A stretch of DNA of 9,766 bases, from the NCBI GenBank assembly GCA_946478915.1, contig CAMLER010000152.1, positions 1-9,766 of the forward strand, given 5' to 3'. How positions within the stretch are numbered: the stretch's first letter is position 1; each line of letters opens with the position of its first letter. The position numbers were made by a program, and so were the translations under genes. The notes beneath the pieces were generated by a model. The model was not told where the DNA came from. It worked only from the letters and a program-made list of their open reading frames with translations, and ran no database searches. The stretch comes from an uncultured Chryseolinea sp. (GTDB taxonomy: Bacteria > Bacteroidota > Bacteroidia > Cytophagales > Cyclobacteriaceae). Of the stretch, positions 7,801 through 9,766 are shown one piece after another.

Positions 7801-8020
7801 GGTAGAAACGGAGGACGTGGATCTATACGAAAACACAGGATCTAGCTCAGATGCAAATCCGTGTGTGGCTGGATCGCGTGAATTAGTGTTCACATCAGCG
7901 GCTTTCTCCGGGGGAACGTGTACGGATTGTACCGTAGAGGTTAAACTACAGACACAGAACACCGCTGCGGCCCCTGATCGTACAGCGATAGTTTTTGATG
8001 GTATGGTTGTGACTCCATGA
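4874..8020 (+). CDS. Large right-handed beta-helix protein with lipoprotein signal peptide, probable tailspike or secreted glycan-active lipoprotein
   Basis: This is the largest gene (1048 residues). Visible modules in order: a lipoprotein-type signal, residues 1-14, with lipobox LAVGC and Cys15; a fibre-neck segment (about 20-48, SQIKDGAITAPKISAGAVTP); a beta module (about 61-146); a SwmB / Ig-like domain (about 148-247: TNINLTFSEPV, GETITISYDPNSG, NQSVTP); a right-handed parallel beta-helix (about 258-885: GGTYRETIVITG, EWFYDPGTNTLYFW, SNVTITGLHFIGC, CRIENNLFEYI, QIHHNWIHDV, SVHHNVTWNI); and a C-terminal carbohydrate-binding-like beta domain (about 905-1048: FTGSKIEVYAEK, TAIVFDGMVV). The WFYDPGTNTLYFW strand pair is typical of beta-helix glycoside hydrolases and lyases (GH141-like and relatives), but I cannot assign catalytic residues. 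The probable role is cutting or binding host polysaccharide. The signal sequence is unexpected for a virion spike. Start and stop both overlap neighbours as ATGA. Confidence 0.68.
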   Translation: MRILILPLFLLAVGCAAQTQISGSQIKDGAITAPKISAGAVTPEKLSSTATRPTNAGVLSNLELTFGPEVHKKYTLTMSADTELLMAGSGHTADSKITITVTGDGTHTMTFPDDWVITGTFNPENLQEVELYYNGSFVTGVIRQGPTATIPITLSSAIITNTPPTNINLTFSEPVLLSSDGWTVTASGGAVILESVTNSGTSTPVFVMNRSVDSGETITISYDPNSGSTLSTTGTREVSAITNQSVTPPEALPEPELPQFDVIVGDQPGDASTSIGGGVIAANNGDIIGVRGGTYRETIVITGKSVEIRPFPGETVIVSGLELVGNSDWTVHSGSIYKKTITLPVDIATFYNASITSNTTLLANQIFKDGEMVFEAGEPDRLSMDDYFDQSKLRNYRDVTGQSIGATSITDPMLAIGTWGNLTGARIFTQGWFRAFNSNITAHSGNQVTMAAATTSTGISGDARFRKNYFVMGKLSLLDNPKEWFYDPGTNTLYFWQTGGGTPTGLEYKARNYGFDLRGTSNVTITGLHFIGCEPVIASATSANIVVDNIRAKYMNHGVADLQQSHPGFGIPRKVGMTMIGPDNVVKNSEFKYSSSTAIWAGPNCRIENNLFEYINYEGNWGCPVNLYATDGGQKILWNTMRVLGRGGVDFGWVNYPPGGQHLNVEIAYNDIGDFGRTCWDLGGTYAHGSANLNGLQIHHNWIHDVPPPDGNDVGGMSAIYFDQSSGGGSVHHNVTWNIATSDAYHETENGTIPGGRRINWYNNTFASSDVTNSANSSYRTYELSPLDPLRNNIYWRRVVINWQGNNIGDNQSYIMKTTSPYHPSYTAQDPLFVGGDPDVIGGHAFLLQSGSPARNTGLSSFTGHEGTTINIAAIGAGVDRGAYDYDDPDPWVAGYNAVQGVSDGIINDTDFTKSTGWIYAPNFKTGYTNNDATYTVTLNATATYEFTGSKIEVYAEKCDNGAVARITIKNSSNATVETEDVDLYENTGSSSDANPCVAGSRELVFTSAAFSGGTCTDCTVEVKLQTQNTAAAPDRTAIVFDGMVVTP

Positions 8021-8235
8021 GATGGTTTGCTTTTATATTGCTTTTAGGATGCGCGAGTGAAAAGCCTTGTCCCAAATGTGCGACGCTGCCAACGGTTAAG
8101 TTGATGACTTTGAAGGATACAACGGAGATGATATTGTACACCGGTCACGACTTTGTATATCAGCCGGAAGTACAGGGAGGTAATTTACCAGGAAAGAATG
8201 TGCGGGTGAGAATAATTTTGTTGGATGGGGATTAA
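8017..8235 (+). CDS. Small lipoprotein with CPKC motif
   Basis: This 72-residue protein starts in an ATGA overlap with the beta-helix gene. Its N-terminus MRWFAFILLLGC is a short lipoprotein signal with lipobox LLLGC and Cys12. Cys18 and Cys21 follow in PCPKC, giving a CxxC pair close to the lipid anchor. The rest is probably beta-rich (VKLMTLKDTTEMILYTGHDFVYQP, then VRVRIILLDGD). The function is not recognised. An outer-spanin-like role (Rz1) is conceivable for a small phage lipoprotein, but it lacks the proline-rich body of Rz1 and no partner is evident. A superinfection-exclusion or surface-modifying lipoprotein is an equal alternative. Confidence 0.6.
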   Translation: MRWFAFILLLGCASEKPCPKCATLPTVKLMTLKDTTEMILYTGHDFVYQPEVQGGNLPGKNVRVRIILLDGD

Positions 8236-8422
8236 GAAAACCAGAAGGTTTAACGAAAGCATTTATCCGGCTAATGTACTCAATGATGCGATTGAAAAGG
8301 TACTGGAAAAGAGACTGAACAGATTTCTAAAGAACTTAAAAAATACTCCTGACAGACGGTCAGGTGAGTGTACAAGCAGGGGTGCGCATGATTCTAACCA
8401 TTGCCACCCCGATTTTGAATAA
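8225..8422 (+). CDS. Small hypothetical protein, possibly frameshifted near its end
   Basis: This 65-residue protein overlaps the lipoprotein gene by 11 bases. The first 40 residues (MGIKKTRRFNESIY..., then IEKVLEKRLNRFLKNLKN) look like a normal basic helical protein. The last 25 (TPDRRSGECTSRGAHDSNHCHPDFE) look like out-of-frame translation. After the run of six A at 8338-8343, the next frame over reads ILLTDGQVSVQAGVRM and then ILTIATPILNNLN, stopping at 8430-8432, five bases before the next gene. A one-base loss in the A run would join the two parts. The true end is therefore 8422 or 8432. I recognise no function. Confidence 0.45.
   Translation: MGIKKTRRFNESIYPANVLNDAIEKVLEKRLNRFLKNLKNTPDRRSGECTSRGAHDSNHCHPDFE
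8348..8364 (+). repeat. Short inverted repeat (6-bp stem, 5-nt loop)
   Basis: CCTGAC (8348-8353) and GTCAGG (8359-8364) are exact complements around a 5-base loop. It begins four bases after the A6-T run at 8338-8344. A stem just after a slippery-looking A-run could influence frame or pausing, but this stem is short and may be chance. Confidence 0.35.
8379..8410 (+). terminator. GC-rich hairpin near gene end, weak terminator candidate
   Basis: GGGGTG (8379-8384) pairs with CACCCC (8405-8410). Past a bulged C, GCA (8386-8388) can pair with TGC (8402-8404). The downstream bases are gattttgaat, with only four T in a row, so termination would be partial at best. The hairpin lies 28 bases before the signal-peptide gene at 8438, one of the few places in the window without a gene overlap. 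Confidence 0.25.
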
Positions 8423-8437
8423 CTTAAACTAAACTAT

Positions 8438-8740
8438 ATGAAAAGAAGTATTATTATTTTCTCTCTTATGCTCGTGAGCTTGGTTGTGTTCGGGCAGGCT
8501 CCCGACACGGTTGTTGTACAGGAACCTTCCGGGTTTTGGGGATTCTACGAAAAGTATTCCGGCGCTATCTGGATGATTTTGGGTCTTGTGGGTGTGACTG
8601 CTTTCCTGAGCTATAGAACCACAAAGGTTCGGGATGCGCTCAATGTGATAATTACAGCGGCACAGGATGGACACGTATCAGAGGCGGAGTTTCAAGCCAT
8701 TGTGGGCGCTATTAAAAAGATCTGGGGCAAGAAAGAATAG
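8438..8740 (+). CDS. Secreted or membrane phage protein with signal peptide, possible holin-type protein
   Basis: This 100-residue protein has a cleavable signal peptide (residues 1-19 or 20, KRSIIIFSLMLVSLVVFGQ), with the FGQ end often seen in Bacteroidota. A short segment follows (APDTVVVQEPSGFWGFYEKY), then a membrane helix (about 42-58, GAIWMILGLVGVTAFLS), then a basic and helical C-terminus with DGHVSEAEFQAIVGAIKKI (77-95). That last part resembles one half of an EF-hand (DGxVSxxEF). With the signal cleaved, the N-terminus would be periplasmic and the C-terminus cytoplasmic. Small phage proteins of this shape, a FWGFYEKYSGxIWMxLGLxG helix plus a short helical tail, are candidates for holins or lysis regulators. 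The leader is A/T-rich with no Shine-Dalgarno (aaactaaactat). Confidence 0.58.
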   Translation: MKRSIIIFSLMLVSLVVFGQAPDTVVVQEPSGFWGFYEKYSGAIWMILGLVGVTAFLSYRTTKVRDALNVIITAAQDGHVSEAEFQAIVGAIKKIWGKKE

Positions 8741-8800
8741 TATAATTCTACTACTCCAAAACAGCGTTGCGTTATCGGTAAAAAAGTTAACTTATGATTC
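8741..8800. other. 60-bp intergenic spacer, the longest in the window
   Basis: It contains a weak inverted repeat (TAGTA / TACTA, around 8738-8753), a tandem GCGTT GCGTT (8764-8773) and an A/T-rich leader with a GTTAAC palindrome before the next gene. I see no convincing promoter, terminator or ribosome-binding site. Its length is notable only because most other genes overlap. Confidence 0.4.
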
Positions 8801-8995
8801 ATGGAGGCGGAGACATTATTAGTCGTATTGGTATACTGTCTGATCGGGCTGGTAGTGCTTCTCGGGTTAATCGTTGTTTTGCTTTATCGTAGATTTACGC
8901 AACAAATTGAACAGTCAACCGAATTTGTTAAATTGATGCTGACACTTTATGAAGAAGAAAAACAAAAAACCCAAACCACAGGACTTCCAGACTAG
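8801..8995 (+). CDS. Small single-pass membrane protein
   Basis: This 64-residue protein has a short acidic N-terminus, a strongly hydrophobic membrane helix (about 5-28, rich in Val and Leu), an RR stop-transfer at 30-31, and a charged, probably coiled-coil C-terminus (TQQIEQSTEFVKLML, then YEEEKQK). By the positive-inside rule the C-terminus is cytoplasmic. It resembles small holin-associated or antiholin-type phage proteins in shape only. No Shine-Dalgarno precedes the ATG. Its last 47 bases overlap the next gene in another frame. Confidence 0.5.
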   Translation: MEAETLLVVLVYCLIGLVVLLGLIVVLLYRRFTQQIEQSTEFVKLMLTLYEEEKQKTQTTGLPD

Positions 8996-9134
8996 AGAAG
9001 AACATGAAGAGGCGTTAGAGGAGTACTATCAGAATCAGCCTATATACGTTGTCCTGAATTTCATTTTAGGGCATCCGAAAAAGATTAAGAACACATTAAC
9101 CGGTAAGCCTGGAGGTGAGCCGCCCCCCTACTGA
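8949..9134 (+). CDS. Small basic hypothetical protein
   Basis: This 61-residue protein starts 47 bases inside the previous gene and ends in a TGATG overlap with the next, which supports its reality. It has a Lys-rich N-terminus (MKKKNKKPKPQ), an acidic helix (REEHEEALEEYYQNQ, 16-30), a short hydrophobic patch (IYVVLNFILG) too short for a sure membrane span, then basic KKIKN and a Pro-rich end (GGEPPPY). The true start could lie further in, since the first codons fall in an A-rich overlap. No family is recognised. Confidence 0.45.
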   Translation: MKKKNKKPKPQDFQTREEHEEALEEYYQNQPIYVVLNFILGHPKKIKNTLTGKPGGEPPPY

Positions 9135-9499
9135 TGGTTAGGGGTTGGTTACTTTTTTCTTCACTTGTCATAAGCACCCTTTTCCGGTTGTGGCGAGATG
9201 ACTTCCCTCAGAAAGTTGGCTTTCTTTTCTCCGACATGCAGTTATCAATTCAATGGTATGTCTATTTTATCATTGAGCATGTGATTGCAATCTCATACGC
9301 TACCTGCATCCGCATACGTGATAATACGCCCAATTGGCTCTTAAATCTGTTTCTCGGAATTATTATAGCGGATTTCCTTTATTTCGTGTTATTCTACCGT
9401 GACGAAGGTATAGGGTTTAACCTGGTAAAAGTAATAGCGTTCGGCGTACCTTTAGCCTACCTTGAAATCAAAGATCAATGGAAACACTTGAAAAGATAA
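9134..9499 (+). CDS. Multi-spanning membrane protein, unassigned
   Basis: This 121-residue protein has about four hydrophobic segments: about 5-18 (WLLFSSLVISTLF), 38-58 (around WYVYFIIEHVIAISYA), 68-88 (around LLNLFLGIIIADFLYFVLFY) and 95-110 (FNLVKVIAFGVPLAYL). Basic residues lie in the loops and at the C-terminus (KDQWKHLKR). It overlaps its upstream neighbour as TGATG and its downstream neighbour by 22 bases. A holin is possible given the surrounding small membrane genes, but several other roles fit equally well and no family motif is seen. Confidence 0.58.
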   Translation: MVRGWLLFSSLVISTLFRLWRDDFPQKVGFLFSDMQLSIQWYVYFIIEHVIAISYATCIRIRDNTPNWLLNLFLGIIIADFLYFVLFYRDEGIGFNLVKVIAFGVPLAYLEIKDQWKHLKR

Positions 9500-9732
9500 G
9501 AGAATCAGGGGTAGCACCGGCAGAAGTCTGGTACTTGTCAACCATTGTCCTTACCGGTATCCTTGTAATATTTATCGGGATATTGACATTTTTTGTCAAA
9601 GGATTCTTCAACCGGCTTCAGGCTACGCTAGACGGATTCGAACAAAGTATCGAGAAGCTTACCAAGCTCACCGAGAGGCATGAGTGGGAAATCGATGCTC
9701 TTAAAAAGCAACAGAACAAGCCCAGGCGGTGA
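9478..9732 (+). CDS. Membrane protein with N-terminal TM helix and C-terminal coiled coil, XhlA-like shape
   Basis: This 84-residue protein has a short polar start, a membrane helix at about 17-40 (YLSTIVLTGILVIFIGILTFF), then an amphipathic helix (RLQATLDGFEQSIEKLTKLTERHEWEIDALKKQ, about 46-78) with heptad-like spacing and a basic end (NKPRR). A single TM joined to a coiled coil recalls XhlA-type and holin-accessory proteins, though XhlA carries its TM at the C-terminal end, so the order is reversed. It starts inside the previous gene by 22 bases. A lysis-accessory role is likely but not proven. Confidence 0.55.
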   Translation: METLEKIRESGVAPAEVWYLSTIVLTGILVIFIGILTFFVKGFFNRLQATLDGFEQSIEKLTKLTERHEWEIDALKKQQNKPRR

Positions 9733-9746
9733 AGTAAAAAGCAGCA

Positions 9747-9766
9747 ATGATGCCGACGGTTAAAAA
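9747..9766 (+). CDS. Possible start of a further gene (3' partial)
   Basis: ATGATG at 9747 opens a frame (MMPTVKK) that stays open to the window edge, 14 bases after the previous stop, behind an A-rich leader. Only a few codons are visible, so nothing can be said of function. In many phages an endolysin follows genes of the preceding type. Confidence 0.3.

Noticed and set aside
1957..8020. Diversity-generating retroelement acting on a fibre gene
   Set aside because: No reverse transcriptase, no template/variable repeat pair and no accessory gene are visible in the window.
8213..8220. TAATTTTG matching the Bacteroidota -7 motif TAnnTTTG
   Set aside because: No TTG about 19-23 bases upstream, and the site lies in the coding end of the lipoprotein gene; chance occurrence is likely.
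8741..8746. TATAAT hexamer as a -10 promoter box
   Set aside because: There is no -35 element at the right distance, and a Bacteroidota host would be expected to use a different promoter type.
8017..8995. Rz/Rz1-type spanin pair (small lipoprotein plus TM/coil protein)
   Set aside because: The lipoprotein is not proline-rich, the TM protein is nearly 600 bases away, its soluble tail is short and predicted cytoplasmic, and the nested gene has no lipobox.
1..9766. CRISPR arrays, tRNA genes, insertion sequences, integrase or attachment sites
   Set aside because: No spaced direct repeats, cloverleaf-type sequence, transposase or integrase motifs or paired att-like repeats were seen on either strand.

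Overview
This window is a stretch of tailed-bacteriophage (or prophage) DNA, running from the end of a head gene to the start of a probable lysis region. Every supported gene is on the + strand and almost no base is non-coding. The host is most likely a member of the Bacteroidota. That inference rests on three things: ribosome-binding sites are weak or absent and replaced by A/T-rich leaders (before positions 1957, 4267 and 8438); one exported protein has a signal peptide ending in FGQ, a typical Bacteroidota form; and the portal, DUF6712-like connector and fibre types resemble those of Bacteroidota phages. All family names come from reading the sequence, not from a search.

Layout. Positions 2-937 hold the 3' part of a portal protein with an extra C-terminal domain. 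Positions 930-1460 hold a DUF6712-like head-tail connector with a Cys/His-rich tail. Positions 1447-1949 hold two small structural-type proteins, one of only 50 residues ending in an 8-residue repeat. Positions 1957-8020 are a host-attachment region: a fibre-type protein, a LamG plus Asp-box (sialidase-like propeller) protein, a small candidate holin with a Ca-binding-like loop, a short fibre-domain protein, and a 1048-residue beta-helix protein with a lipoprotein signal. Positions 8017-8422 hold a second small lipoprotein and a small unknown gene that may carry a frameshift. Positions 8438-9732 hold five small genes, four clearly encoding membrane proteins, of the kind found around phage lysis genes. 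A possible further gene starts at 9747.

How the genes work together. The portal and connector build the head-tail junction. The fibre, LamG and beta-helix proteins probably bind or cut surface glycans during adsorption. The small membrane proteins are candidates for holin, antiholin or envelope-disruption functions. Stop-start overlaps (ATGA, TAATG, TGATG or longer) join most neighbours, which implies one transcript with translational coupling. No major capsid protein, terminase, tail tape measure, integrase, endolysin, tRNA or CRISPR is visible here.

No obvious undescribed defence or mobile system was found. The most distinctive points are the lipobox signal on the large beta-helix protein and on the protein after it, the mix of glycan-recognition modules, the string of unassigned membrane proteins, and the suspect reading frame at about 8338-8432.
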